A DNA stretch of 64,000 bases from Dyadobacter psychrophilus (GTDB lineage Bacteria; Bacteroidota; Bacteroidia; Cytophagales; Spirosomataceae). The stretch covers positions 1,581,604-1,645,603 of the forward strand of contig NZ_FUZA01000002.1 in assembly GCF_900167945.1 (NCBI RefSeq), given 5' to 3'. The notes under the pieces were generated by a model. That model was not told the DNA's origin. It ran no database searches and saw nothing but the letters and a program-made list of their open reading frames with translations. Shown in pieces: positions 45,492 through 57,227 of this stretch. The stretch's first letter is position 1; each line of letters begins with the position of its first letter. The position numbers and the translations under genes were made by a program.

Positions 45492-46904
45492 ATGGACAAC
45501 AGGTCAAACAATTTTTGGGAATCCATATACAGGCAGAACATTGCCAAAATGATCGGCGTTTGCTGGCGTTACACGCAAGACCGGCAAACAGCTGAGGATC
45601 TGGCACACGATGCATTTGTAGTCGCAATCAACAAAGCGTCGAGTTTTGAAAACAAGGGACCATTTGAGGCTTGGCTCCGACGCATTGTTGTGAACGTAGC
45701 CCTTCAATATCTCAGGGAGCGGAAAAAATCGGATAACCTGGATCGCCCAGCCGCCACAACCTTCATTTATAGCGACGTTGAGGATGAAAATAGCCATAAC
45801 GATCTCCATACATTTTCCGAAGCCGAGCTTTTAGAGGTCATCGGATATCTGCCAGAGCACCACCGCCTGGTTTTTAATCTTTATGTAATCGATAATTTTT
45901 CGCATGCACAGATCGCCGCGAGGCTTAGCATCAGCGAAGGAACTTCTAAATCACATCTGGCACGTGCAAGAAAGAAGATACGCCAACTGCTTCAAGCTAA
46001 GCTTCAAGAAGATAAAAAACGAAGACGAACATTCCTATTGCTACTCTTTCCCTCCCGATTTTGGCATATTGACAGCTTGATTACAAAAGGATTGAACGGA
46101 TTTGAAATAGAACCTCTGAAAAACCGTCCTGAAAACATTGCGCTTGATTTGCCACCAGTTTCAAATTCAAGGCCGTTCATGTCAAATAAAACCTATTTGA
46201 AGTACGGCATTTCATCCGTTGCCTCTGTAATGGTTTTGATAGCGATTTTAAAATATGATGTAATTTCTGAAAAGAAGAATTTGGTTCCGGTGATCACTTC
46301 GCGCACACTGGATTCCACGGCAAAGAAGTTATCTCAATTAAATGATTCCACAACTGCCACCATTCTGCAAAATCCCGTCATAGTTGAAAAAATCAAAAAA
46401 TCAGAACCAATGAAAACTATGAACACGCTCGGGGGACTACTGATGGCAGGCCTGGCATTTGACACCTCAGCTTTACCGACAACATTGCCCGTCACATTCA
46501 AGAACCCACGCATTACGGCTAATAACGCACCGGCAATGCCGAAAATCCCCGAAAGCATCCAGCCGCTGACCGCACAAAAACTTCCAAAGCTGGCGGGCAC
46601 CTTTCATGCGTCAGAGCTATTCTGGTCAGATGCAGATCGCGCGTTATATCTGAAAGGAAACGATGTGAAGGTTCACCTGACCAATCAGAAGTTCAAGGGA
46701 AGCGGCACCTTCTCATTTATCAAAGGAATCAATTACATGGTTATCAACGGCAATCCCATGAAATTGAATGAGACCATCGCACTAACGGAACAGGAATATT
46801 ATATCAAGGTTCTTAATGAAGCGGAAGGTGCGAAAAAATATGGCGATGAGGGGAAATATGGAGTTGTAGAAATTATGCTTGCCGATAAACGTTCGGGAAA
46901 ATAG
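45492..46904 (+). CDS. ECF-type RNA polymerase sigma factor with C-terminal membrane and periplasmic extension
   Basis: The 470-residue protein starts as an ECF sigma factor: sigma2 about residues 15-80 (VCWRYTQDRQTAEDLAHDAF, FEAWLRRIVVNVALQYLRE) and sigma4 about 110-165 (LPEHHRLVFNLYVIDNFSHA, ARLSISEGTSKSHLARARKK). After residue 190 comes an unusual extension: a single TM helix about 237-255 (YGISSVASVMVLIAILKYDV), a Ser/Thr/Pro-rich stretch and a C-terminal globular domain of about 130 residues (KLAGTFHASELFWSDADRAL to GVVEIMLADK). This resembles an anti-sigma factor fused to its sigma factor. It follows the TPR kinase by 80 bp. The terminator is at 46906-46940. Confidence 0.85.
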   Translation: MDNRSNNFWESIYRQNIAKMIGVCWRYTQDRQTAEDLAHDAFVVAINKASSFENKGPFEAWLRRIVVNVALQYLRERKKSDNLDRPAATTFIYSDVEDENSHNDLHTFSEAELLEVIGYLPEHHRLVFNLYVIDNFSHAQIAARLSISEGTSKSHLARARKKIRQLLQAKLQEDKKRRRTFLLLLFPSRFWHIDSLITKGLNGFEIEPLKNRPENIALDLPPVSNSRPFMSNKTYLKYGISSVASVMVLIAILKYDVISEKKNLVPVITSRTLDSTAKKLSQLNDSTTATILQNPVIVEKIKKSEPMKTMNTLGGLLMAGLAFDTSALPTTLPVTFKNPRITANNAPAMPKIPESIQPLTAQKLPKLAGTFHASELFWSDADRALYLKGNDVKVHLTNQKFKGSGTFSFIKGINYMVINGNPMKLNETIALTEQEYYIKVLNEAEGAKKYGDEGKYGVVEIMLADKRSGK

Positions 46905-46905
46905 T

Positions 46906-46940
46906 AAAAGGGGCATCTCACAATCGAGACGCCCCTTTTT
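46906..46940. terminator. Bidirectional rho-independent terminator
   Basis: The stem AAAAGGGGCATCTC (46906-46919) pairs with GAGACGCCCCTTTT (46926-46939) with one mismatch and a 6-nt loop. It ends both the sigma factor gene and the convergent katG. Confidence 0.88.
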
Positions 46941-46959
46941 GCAATGAACATTATGCTGG

Positions 46960-49251
<2,292 letters not shown>

Positions 49252-49453
49252 TTAAAACTTTCTCCTGCGATAGATAAATTGCAGGATGGCAAGTTATAGT
49301 TTTGAACAAGATAATAACAATCGATTAATTCTATATTTTAATAGTTAAAATCTATTTATAAAAAAGACGACAGCGCATTTAATGGCTTTACACTTTGCCG
49401 TTGGCTTCGGTCTGACCCAACTTCACATGCATTATCCCTCAACAGTTTTCCAA

Positions 49454-52105
49454 TTATTCTGATTTTAGACTTTTAACTGGGTTCATCAATGCAGCTTTGA
49501 TACTTTGAAAACTAATTGTCAGGAATGCAACCACGACAGAGAGCATTCCAGCCATTGCAAAAATCCACCATTCAATGTCCGTTTTATAAGTATAGCCTTC
49601 TAAAAACCTGCTCATGGCATACCATGCAAGCGGGACGGCAATAATAAAAGCTACTAATACCAGCTTTAAGAAATCTTTGGATAGTAATTTCACAATGCTT
49701 GGAACAGTTGCTCCCAATACTTTTCGAACACCGATTTCCTTCGTGCGTTGTGTCACAACAAATGAGACAAGCCCAAACAAACCGAGAGAACCGATCAAAA
49801 TTCCTATCCCCGCAAAAAGCTGGAGAAAATTTGAAAGCTTCTTTTCGTTATCATAAAACTTGGTGATATCGTCTTCTAAAAACTTCGCTTCAAAGTAGTG
49901 ATTGGGATACATCGCTTTCCAGTATTTTTCAATGACGGCTAATGCGGCCGCTTTCTGCTGCGGATCAATTCGGATACTTGCTAATTGCAAGTTCCAGGTT
50001 GTGTAAAAGTAAATGTGTGGCATCAGCTTACTTTTCAAGTCTTCTGAAATATAGTTTCGTACAACACCCACTACCGTGCCCTTTGATCCCCATATTTCAA
50101 GTTTCTGACCGATCGCCTTTTCCGGATTTTTGAATCCCAGGTCAGTAGCCGCTTTTTCATTAATGATCACATCCGTATTCTCCTTGCTTGTTCCCAGTTC
50201 GGAAGTTGTATCGGTGGATGTTAATTTCCTGCCTGCGACCAACGGGATATGGAAGAAATCGAAGTAATTGGTATCAACATGCTGAATGCGAAAAGTCTCT
50301 TCACCATCGGCAAACGCATGATGCTTAATCCTACCCCACCAATGATTGCGGTGACTGGCCGGGGTGGTAAGTCCGAACGTTACATCCCGGATCTGGCCGT
50401 GTTGCATTATCTGGGATCTTAACCTTTCACAGTTGGCTGCATTACGATCGGGTATCGCAACGGTTATGATGCCGCTCTTTTCAAACCCAAGGTCTTTACT
50501 ATAAAAATATTTCACTTGCTTCACGCCCAGGATTGTGCATATAACCAGGACCTGGGCTATCACAAATTGCAGGACGATCAATTTGGAACGCAATGAAACT
50601 CCACGGCCGGAAGGAACAGAAAGGCGACTTTGCAATGCTCTTATCGGTTCAAACTTGGAGAGCATCACGGCGGGATAAATGCCTGCAAGAAAGGTTACGG
50701 CAATTCCAAGGATCAATAAAAATACAATCGTGCTCCCTTGCCATATTTCCGACTGCGCTGCCTGCGTATTGAGCATTTCGGATGAATACCGGATCAGGTT
50801 TGCTGCAAGCAGGCTTCCAAAAACGATCGCAACGAAAACCAGAATGGCCGTTTCACCAAAAAACTGTCCGATCAGCTGACCTTTACCACTTCCCAATACT
50901 TTTCGCATGGCAATTTCCCTGCCTCGCTGGATAGACTGAACGGTAGCCAGATTGATAAAATTAATGCATGCGATCAATATGAGGAACATGCCAATGCAGG
51001 CCAGCGAATAAATAATCCACTTAGACATGGAGTAATTATATGCATCTTTTTCCGTGTCAAAATGCATTTCAGACAATGGTTGCAGCACGAACTTCGCTAT
51101 ACCGGTGTCATCCTGGTGTTTCAGCGCCAAGCTTGTCAGGCCTTTATTCACAGGTTCAGCAGAAGCGCCTTTTTTTAACAAAACAAATCCCTGATCCATC
51201 GAATCGCCGCCGCCCCAGGAATCTTCATTTTTGAATTCTGGCTGCAATTGCTTCAAGGTCTCCCAGGAAATGATCATTTGCAGAGGAAATTCGGAATTGA
51301 CGGGAAGCTTGCGAATTATACCAGATACGGTAAGATCGGTAAGGTTATCGAATCGAAAGGTTTTGCCCATCGCGTTTCCACCAAACATTTTTAGGGCAGT
51401 TTCGTCATCGATTACCACATTTCCCCGAGCGTTCAAAGACTGTTTAGGCGATCCTTCAATCCATTCTGCATCAATGATATCAAACATATCCCCAGACGTG
51501 AAAAAGACATTGTTCTGGTTAAAAATTTTCGTCCCTGCTTTGACAGTCTTGGCGCCCCAGCCGTACAAGTTCGCCGCTTTTTCGATCTGGGGAAACTGCG
51601 TTTTTAATGTTTTTATAATGGTCTGATGAATGTGCGGCTGTTGCTCGCCAAACCTATCTATTGAATTGACGCGATAAATACGATCTGCTTTTGAGTGATA
51701 ACGGTCAAAGCTATACTCGAAGCGGACAATCCAGAACAGCGTGATAGCAACACCAAGACCCAGTGTAAGTCCGGCAAGGTTGACAAACGAATAGAGTTTA
51801 TTTTTCGATAGACTCCTGAATGCGGCTTTGAAATAATTTCGAATCATGGCTGGATGTATTAATAAGGGTTGGCGATAATTTTGACGGGTTTGACGACGAC
51901 GGATAAAGGGTGGCATTACCGATACGATGCTAATCAGATAACGGATATTTGCATAAAGGCGGCCTCTTTCCTTATACCACCATCCATACAATTCTTCCAT
52001 ATCTCCCTGCACTTCCTCCAAGGTGTCGGAGGGATGAAGCCACGAGAGAAGTCGCTGAGCCCAGCGCGGGGGAGTTTGATTATGGGGTGCAGTTCCTGGC
52101 TTCAT
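49454..52105 (-). CDS. FtsX-type ABC permease with N-terminal permease prefix domain
   Basis: The ATG at 52105 (MKPGTAPHNQ) is 2 bp after the PadR stop; the frame to 52147 begins with TTG and overlaps PadR, so it is rejected. The roughly 883-residue protein has a permease prefix domain 2 (PPRWAQRLLSWLHPSDTLEE, residues about 10-75) that includes a first TM helix. The MacB layout follows: TM near 105, MacB_PCD, FtsX (REIAMRKVLGSGKGQLIGQF), a second TM/PCD and a final FtsX (TKEIGVRKVLGATVPSIVKL). Cotranscribed with PadR, a common arrangement in Bacteroidota. No ATPase is adjacent. Confidence 0.93.
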   Translation of the reverse strand: MKPGTAPHNQTPPRWAQRLLSWLHPSDTLEEVQGDMEELYGWWYKERGRLYANIRYLISIVSVMPPFIRRRQTRQNYRQPLLIHPAMIRNYFKAAFRSLSKNKLYSFVNLAGLTLGLGVAITLFWIVRFEYSFDRYHSKADRIYRVNSIDRFGEQQPHIHQTIIKTLKTQFPQIEKAANLYGWGAKTVKAGTKIFNQNNVFFTSGDMFDIIDAEWIEGSPKQSLNARGNVVIDDETALKMFGGNAMGKTFRFDNLTDLTVSGIIRKLPVNSEFPLQMIISWETLKQLQPEFKNEDSWGGGDSMDQGFVLLKKGASAEPVNKGLTSLALKHQDDTGIAKFVLQPLSEMHFDTEKDAYNYSMSKWIIYSLACIGMFLILIACINFINLATVQSIQRGREIAMRKVLGSGKGQLIGQFFGETAILVFVAIVFGSLLAANLIRYSSEMLNTQAAQSEIWQGSTIVFLLILGIAVTFLAGIYPAVMLSKFEPIRALQSRLSVPSGRGVSLRSKLIVLQFVIAQVLVICTILGVKQVKYFYSKDLGFEKSGIITVAIPDRNAANCERLRSQIMQHGQIRDVTFGLTTPASHRNHWWGRIKHHAFADGEETFRIQHVDTNYFDFFHIPLVAGRKLTSTDTTSELGTSKENTDVIINEKAATDLGFKNPEKAIGQKLEIWGSKGTVVGVVRNYISEDLKSKLMPHIYFYTTWNLQLASIRIDPQQKAAALAVIEKYWKAMYPNHYFEAKFLEDDITKFYDNEKKLSNFLQLFAGIGILIGSLGLFGLVSFVVTQRTKEIGVRKVLGATVPSIVKLLSKDFLKLVLVAFIIAVPLAWYAMSRFLEGYTYKTDIEWWIFAMAGMLSVVVAFLTISFQSIKAALMNPVKSLKSE

Positions 52106-52107
52106 AT

Positions 52108-52440
52108 TCAAGTAAGTTTCAAAAAGTGAGGAGGAACCATCTGCCAAAGCTCGTTTCGAAGTTGCTGAATGTCATTGATTGCGCGACTACCAAGTGCTGT
52201 TACAACAAAAATACGCTTGCGCCGGCCCCCTCTTTCCGTAGTAGCTCCACCAAGCTTTGATGTTAAACACCCTTTTTCTTCCAGGCGGATCAATGTATTA
52301 TGGACGGTTCCAAAAGTTACCTTTCGTCCTGTATGACGCTCCAATTCGTGATTGATTGTGGCACCGTATGCATCTCCGTCCAGTATGGCTACAATAAGCA
52401 ATACAATCTCTTCAAATTCACCTAAATTGGTTCTTTTCAT
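52108..52440 (-). CDS. PadR-family transcriptional regulator
   Basis: The 110-residue winged-helix protein reads NLGEFEEIVLLIVAILDGDA, YGATINHELERHTGRKVTFG, HNTLIRLEEKGCLTSK and a wing with GGRRKRIFVVTALGS, the diagnostic PadR sequence. It lies 2 bp upstream of the prefix-domain permease on the same strand and probably autoregulates the pair. Confidence 0.94.
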   Translation of the reverse strand: MKRTNLGEFEEIVLLIVAILDGDAYGATINHELERHTGRKVTFGTVHNTLIRLEEKGCLTSKLGGATTERGGRRKRIFVVTALGSRAINDIQQLRNELWQMVPPHFLKLT

Positions 52441-52497
52441 TACTTAAATGATTAGTCTCTATTTTGTCATACAAATAGTTTGCCTGTTTTTTTCGCC

Positions 52498-52523
52498 AAG
52501 AAAAAAGCGTCCTCTGACGCTCC
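52498..52523 (-). terminator. Rho-independent terminator, reverse strand
   Basis: AGCGTC (52506-52511) pairs with GACGCT (52516-52521) around a 4-nt loop, and a run of A on the plus strand (52496-52505) gives a T-tail on the reverse strand. It would block read-through from the tRNA-Lys side into the PadR operon. Confidence 0.7.
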
Positions 52524-52549
52524 TGACTAATTAATTGAAATATCGCAAT

Positions 52550-52585
52550 GTCCGATTCCGAACATAAGTTGTTCGGAATCGAGAG
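52550..52585 (-). promoter_or_regulatory. Perfect 11-bp inverted repeat, putative operator upstream of PadR
   Basis: CGATTCCGAAC (52553-52563) and GTTCGGAATCG (52571-52581) form a perfect inverted repeat with a 7-nt spacer. The whole can also be read as two tandem TGT-N-CG-N4-CG dyads. The left half recurs exactly in front of the other FtsX permease at 32192-32202. It lies 110-145 bp upstream of the PadR start. Confidence 0.5.
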
Positions 52586-52806
52586 CAAAACTGGCTGGTC
52601 AGCTGCCGCTCGAACTTAGTTAGTGTTCATATATTTCTTTTCTGGCAGAACCCTTTGCAAGCAGTCATTTTTAGGCTTCGGAACACAAGTGGTCTGAGTG
52701 CACACTTTTTCCCAAAGAAATTTCATCGCCGAGCCCCTCAATGATGATACGGACATAGCTTGGCGTTTCGCCGTGTTTGGTCGCGTTAGCTTTGAAGCAC
52801 CAGATA
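52586..52806 (-). pseudogene. Degraded fragment of a tyrosine recombinase from an older element
   Basis: On the reverse strand this stretch translates (with frame breaks) to TPSYVRIIIEGLGDEISLGK and, further on, ARKEIYEH and TKFERQLTSQF. The first matches APIYVRVTIEGLEDEISLGK in the integrase at 62612. Only the Arm-binding/N-terminal region remains, without start codon or catalytic domain. The fragment lies outside the left att repeat in the same order (integrase, then att) as the intact side at 62.6 kb, as expected if an earlier related element had used the same tRNA site. Confidence 0.75.
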
Positions 52807-52970
52807 CTCGGGGTGACGCATCGATTTCCTCAAAACAGCATCATACCAATTATTTTGGAAATCGGTTACCTAATTTGGATAATCAGACGAGTAACGGGAT
52901 CGGTTGGTTTACTCTGATCACGAATGGTTTAATAATCTTCGGAAAGCTGATTTTCAGATTATTTTAAACG

Positions 52971-53013
52971 AGAAAAGCGCCCTTTGAGGCGCTTTCAGTG
53001 ATCCCGCTGGGAT
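52971..53013. repeat. Left attachment-site repeat (attL): duplicated tRNA-Lys 3' end and terminator
   Basis: These 43 bp are identical to 62835-62877. They contain the tRNA terminator hairpin (AAAGCGCC/GGCGCTTT) and the last 15 bases of tRNA-Lys. Beyond 53013 the sequence departs from the tRNA. This is the far boundary of the element integrated in tRNA-Lys. Homology to the right copy continues, imperfectly, to the left for about 150 bp, because an older element remnant abuts it. Confidence 0.85.
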
Positions 53014-53308
53014 CATATTTTTCAAGATAACAAATTGTTTATCAAGTTTTTACGTCCTGTCAAATCTGGTACTCACCTTGTCACTCACCAAATTGTGGTG
53101 GTCAGCTTGCAATTGATTCAAAGATAGGAAAATTTATAAAATTCTTCCGCCAGCGACTTCGGAGCGTTTGGGCGGGCCAGAGTCAATTGTATTACAATTG
53201 TACATCTGGCCATTACCTTCTACGGTAATTAATGTCCCCTAGCTGGTTGTAGGCTCAGCAGATTTTTAGTAACCTATTTTAGCGGGAAATAACCCATAAA
53301 AAGCACCA

Positions 53309-53787
53309 ATGAAAATTAAATCAATAAAATTCTTTGCGCCAGAAGAAAACGTGCAGGTTCAGAAATCGGCACGCAAAGCGAAGCCATTGCCAACCGGCTA
53401 TATCTCTGCCACTGGCAAACTAGTATTTCCGTCTGTTACCTTAGAGGAACTAGGTATCAATGCTGCGTCAACCCAGTTCAAGATCGGCACAGACATGGGT
53501 AAAAGGAAAATCAAGTCATTGTACCTGGTTCCATCAGGAAGTGTTGAGCAGGCTTTTTCATTTGAAAGAAGCGGACGTGGCGGATATGTTATTCCTTTGC
53601 ACTGATATTAAAGAAGGGAGGAACTGATTTCGAAAGTGCGAAGGTGAACTTCTCTGTCAGAATGTTTCGTTATGAAGAAGGAGCTGTAGGATATCAGCTA
53701 CCTTTGAAAATTCCGCACCAAAACCGGAATATACCGGAAAGCCGCGTGGAAGAAAACCTAAGACAGCCGCCGATTCAGAGTAGTTAG
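53309..53787 (+). pseudogene. Frameshifted hypothetical protein of the integrated element
   Basis: The first frame (53309-53605, 98 residues, MKIKSIKFFAPEENVQVQ to RSGRGGYVIPLH) stops at 53603-53605. The other frame continues directly, from about 53605 to the stop at 53785-53787, with coding-like sequence ILKKGGTDFESAKVNFSVRM and YEEGAVGYQLPLKIP. The join at 53600-53607 implies a small indel in an original protein of about 155 residues. I do not recognise the family. The product has no signal peptide. First gene inside attL. Confidence 0.6.
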
Positions 53788-53829
53788 CTTCGCATTAGCT
53801 TGTCTGTGGTCAGCCAGCTGGTCCAACAT

Positions 53830-55749
53830 TTATTGCTTCACAAAAACCTGACTGGATGTCCCCTCCCTGAGAATATACATTCCCGGCGACAGACCTTTGA
53901 CATCAATATATGTCCTGGGCTTAACCATACGCTTTTCAAAAACAGTCCGGCCAAGCATGTCTGTGATCTGTATACGTCCACTGGCGCGCTCTGTTTCGAT
54001 AAAAAGATCTCCCATCGTAGGGTTTGGATAAACGGACATACGGGAAACCTTGCCGATATTAACATTTGCGATTTTGCTGTACGCAGATTTTCCGTCATGA
54101 TCCAGTTGTTTCAGGCGATAGTAGTTGGAACCTGACAAAGGATTTGTGTCCAGATACTGATAGCTGCGAATGGTGTCTGAGCTGTAACTGTATGGGTCTA
54201 CAAAGCCAATCTTTTCGAAATGCTTCCCATCATCACTGCGTTCGATTTCGAAACCCTTGTTATTGGTTTCCTGACTGGTTTTCCAGGTTAGAACTGCGTT
54301 GTTATTTTCCTTGTGGGCCTCAAAAGAGACCAGGGTTACTGGAAGCGAGCCATCTTTGTTGAGGCGGGATGCAAATATGCTGTCACCAGTCCGCGAGACA
54401 ACAACGAAACCTCCGTTATCGTCATTGGTAACTGCCACGAGGCCCTGACTTCCTCCAATGGCAACCGGGGCGCCATTGTTTCCCCAAAGTAAAGCTCCTG
54501 CGCCATTCAGGCGCTGGGCGTATGCATCTGCCTCGTCATAGAAAATGTCGTCAACCGGGTAGTCAGTCCAACCCACGACAGCCCCGCCTTCGCCGTCAGG
54601 GGTCATTTGTGGACCAACTTGATTGGAAGGTCGCGCACATACAAGTATTCCGTCAGCTGTCCATTGAGCCTGGCCGCTTGTATTGATCCGTTGCGCGTAG
54701 ATGTCATGATCAGAAGAGCCATTTCTCGCATCTTGCCAAGCGATGATCGCGCCTCCTTGCGCATCACTGATGATCCTGGGATTAGTCTGATCTTCAGTCG
54801 CAGTACAAACGGGCAGTCCTCCAAGTGTCCATTGAGGTTGTCCGTCCGAATTGATCCTTTGCGCATACAGATTCCCGGAAGAATTACGGACGTCATACCA
54901 AACTGTTATTATTCCACCATTGCCATCAGCAATGGAACTAGGTTGATGTATGCCGGAACTAATAATACCCATAGGAACCCCATCAGCGTCCCAAAGTGCA
55001 TTGCCATTCTGATCGATTCGTTGTGCGAGCATTGGATTAGGGCTATACTCCCAATCCGAGTTTTGCTTCCAGGTTAATATTGCGCCCCCGTTTCCATCAC
55101 TAACTATATTTAAAAAATCATTACCAAACTCTTCGCTCTGAGTGACTTTAATAACCTCATTTTGCCATACGCCTACACCGTCACTATTGATTCGATTAAT
55201 ATAAACTTCTGATGGTTGACTAAAATCAGTACCCTTAATGCCTCTCCAGGCGATAATAGCTCCGCCATTTCCATCACCTACAATTTTAACTCTTTCCCCA
55301 TGGCAATCGGTGCATATGTTAATTCCCCTAAATTGCCATTGTGTCTGACCAGTTCCATTAATCTTTTGAACATAAACATGGGAGCCATCCCGTGTATCTG
55401 ACCATGCAATGATGGCATTGCCATTTCCATCACTTATCGATCCGATTTCATCGATAGTTGCAATCAGTTCATCGTTCCCTTGCATGGCACGCACGATGTG
55501 GCCCTCATTTTCGCCCCATTGAGGTAACCCCTCCGTTGTAATGCGTTGTGCGTAGATATTTGGCCCAAACGTTCTCCAATCTTCCCAGACAAGGAACGTT
55601 CCACCATTATTATCTGTGTGATGGGTAAATTCTCTTATCGTGTTCGTTCCCTGACGTATTAGATTGCTTTGCATCGGATCTGTGCTCCATTGTGCGTGGC
55701 CAGTCAGGTTCGCACAAATAAGTGCCAATATCAGTAGTATTGTTTTCAC
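53830..55749 (-). CDS. Secreted protein with repeated W-containing motifs and T9SS type A sorting domain
   Basis: The 639-residue protein has a signal peptide (MKTILLILALICANLTGHAQ). About eight repeats of roughly 55 residues follow, each with a DGNGGAIIAW-type core and YAQRINSDGQPQW-type partner, suggesting a beta-propeller-like or beta-solenoid surface protein. Residues about 475-560 look like a fibronectin-type linker (VSFEAHKENNNAVLTWKTSQ). The last 75 residues are a type IX sorting domain (SVYPNPTMGDLFIETE, LSPGMYILREG). It is exported through T9SS. Intact gene within the decayed element; function unknown, adhesion is a guess. Confidence 0.88.
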   Translation of the reverse strand: MKTILLILALICANLTGHAQWSTDPMQSNLIRQGTNTIREFTHHTDNNGGTFLVWEDWRTFGPNIYAQRITTEGLPQWGENEGHIVRAMQGNDELIATIDEIGSISDGNGNAIIAWSDTRDGSHVYVQKINGTGQTQWQFRGINICTDCHGERVKIVGDGNGGAIIAWRGIKGTDFSQPSEVYINRINSDGVGVWQNEVIKVTQSEEFGNDFLNIVSDGNGGAILTWKQNSDWEYSPNPMLAQRIDQNGNALWDADGVPMGIISSGIHQPSSIADGNGGIITVWYDVRNSSGNLYAQRINSDGQPQWTLGGLPVCTATEDQTNPRIISDAQGGAIIAWQDARNGSSDHDIYAQRINTSGQAQWTADGILVCARPSNQVGPQMTPDGEGGAVVGWTDYPVDDIFYDEADAYAQRLNGAGALLWGNNGAPVAIGGSQGLVAVTNDDNGGFVVVSRTGDSIFASRLNKDGSLPVTLVSFEAHKENNNAVLTWKTSQETNNKGFEIERSDDGKHFEKIGFVDPYSYSSDTIRSYQYLDTNPLSGSNYYRLKQLDHDGKSAYSKIANVNIGKVSRMSVYPNPTMGDLFIETERASGRIQITDMLGRTVFEKRMVKPRTYIDVKGLSPGMYILREGTSSQVFVKQ

Positions 55750-56041
55750 AGCGTAAAGGGTTATTTTGAAGTTAAATTTCGTGTCGTACTTTTCAGAAAT
55801 TGTGGCTTATCCCAAAATTATAGCCATTCATAGTTAAGTATTAAGTAAATGTTTTATACTTATGCGTTAGTTGTCAGTACTTTATGACAGGCGGAATGGA
55901 ATACCTTGCAGAATTTGCAGTAGGTTCTATCCTGTTCAAGAAATAGGTTGAATAGATCATTAACATAGCCAGGAGCGATTCTTCAGCACATCATTAGCCG
56001 AAGCATGAAAGCAAGGAAACTACTTTCGATATTCGCTAATC
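55750..56041. other. Intergenic region inside the element
   Basis: I see nothing gene-like in these 292 bp. It holds the promoter of the leftward T9SS gene, and its right end is where the permease remnant begins without an N-terminus. Confidence 0.4.
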
Positions 56042-57227
56042 CCGTTGACTGATATTCACCTTCATTCCCCAAGGGCAGGCGAGCTAACGCCAAACGGTAG
56101 TATCGAGTATGTGTATATCTTCACTGGTATTGGATTGTTCATCTTACTGATCGCTGTTGTCAATTTCATTAATCTGACAACAGCCCGCTCCATCAAGCGA
56201 GCCAGGGAAATTGGAGTTCGGAGGGTATTAGGCTCTACCCGAAAAGGTTTGGTATCGCAATTCTTGTCCGAATCCATGTTGATAGCTTTCATATCCATGC
56301 TCTGTGCATTGGGGCTGGTCTTCTCTTTACTGCCTCTTTTTAACACATTGACTTCTCTAAGTCTATCATTATCTGAGCTCTTGAGTATCCCAAGTGCAAT
56401 CGGGCTTTTTTCGTTCGCTGCTTCAATTGGCATAATGGCAGGTATTTAAAATGACGTTGCTTCAAGGCCGCTATTTTACAAAGGGTCAAGTGACCGATTC
56501 TGATCGTGTAGTGATCAACGAAAGTGCCGCCAAACAGCTTGGCTATAAACAGCCGGTTGGTAAAACCATTCACAAACAAGGTGGTGAACAATTAACAATT
56601 GTAGGGGTTGTGAAAGATTTCAATTACGAAACGCTACGGACTAAGATTGAACCGTTGTGCCTTATGCTTGATACGGATATCGTCGCAGGCAAAAATAGGG
56701 ATGCGCTATCACTGAGACTAGAAACCGAAGATATGGTATCCTTACTATCCGTTTTGGAAAGCAGATGGAAGAAAGTTGCACCAGGTCAGCCTTTTGAATA
56801 CTCTTTTTTAAATGAAAGTTTCGACAACATGTATCGCGCTGAACAACGTGTTCAGGTGCTTTTTACTGTATTTACTACAATTGCTATCCTCATTTCTTGT
56901 TTATGTTTATTTGGTCTGGCCACATTTACAGCCGAGCAACGCACCAAAGAAATTGGTGTTCGAAAGGTGCTGGGGGCCTCGGTGGCGAGCATTGTGACGC
57001 TACTGTCAACAGACTTTCTTAGACCTGTATTATTTGCAATTCTGATTGCCTTCCCAATTGCCTGGTATATGATGACTCGCTGGTTGCAAGACTTTAATTA
57101 CCGGATTGATAGCGAATGGTGGGTATTTGCTGCGATGCTATCGATCGTTATTGCTCTGATTACGGTCAGTTTCCAAAGTATAGAAGCGGCATTAATGAAC
57201 CCTGTAAGATCGTTAAAAAGTGATTAG
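56042..57227 (+). pseudogene. Remnant of an FtsX/MacB-type permease, 5' truncated and internally deleted
   Basis: Two adjacent frames are parts of one permease. The first (56045-56449, opening at TTG) holds the end of the first periplasmic core (LTDIHLHSPRAGELTPNGS) and the first FtsX domain (AREIGVRRVLGSTRKGLVSQ) but stops at IMAGI. The second (56451-57227, 258 residues) resumes at GRYFTKGQVTDSDRVVINES, within the second periplasmic core, and runs through the final FtsX to NPVRSLKSD. The first TM helix, the first half of PCD1 and about 200 residues between the frames are missing compared with the intact relatives at 29730 and 49454. A hairpin at 57331-57346 (CACCGTT/AACGGTG, then ATTTTT) may be its terminator. 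Confidence 0.85.

Noticed and set aside
49262..49285. TCCTGC/GCAGGA dyad upstream of katG as an OxyR or PerR site
   Set aside because: Too short and unlike known OxyR or PerR boxes; not enough to name a regulator.
52643..52662. TGGCAG and TTTGCA boxes as a sigma-54 promoter
   Set aside because: The GG-GC spacing is 11 rather than 10 and the sequence falls within the degraded integrase fragment.
52698..52967. Plus-strand frame of 89 codons next to attL
   Set aside because: The reverse strand in the left part of this stretch is clearly integrase-derived, and the rest is att-flank repeat, so the plus frame is a shadow.
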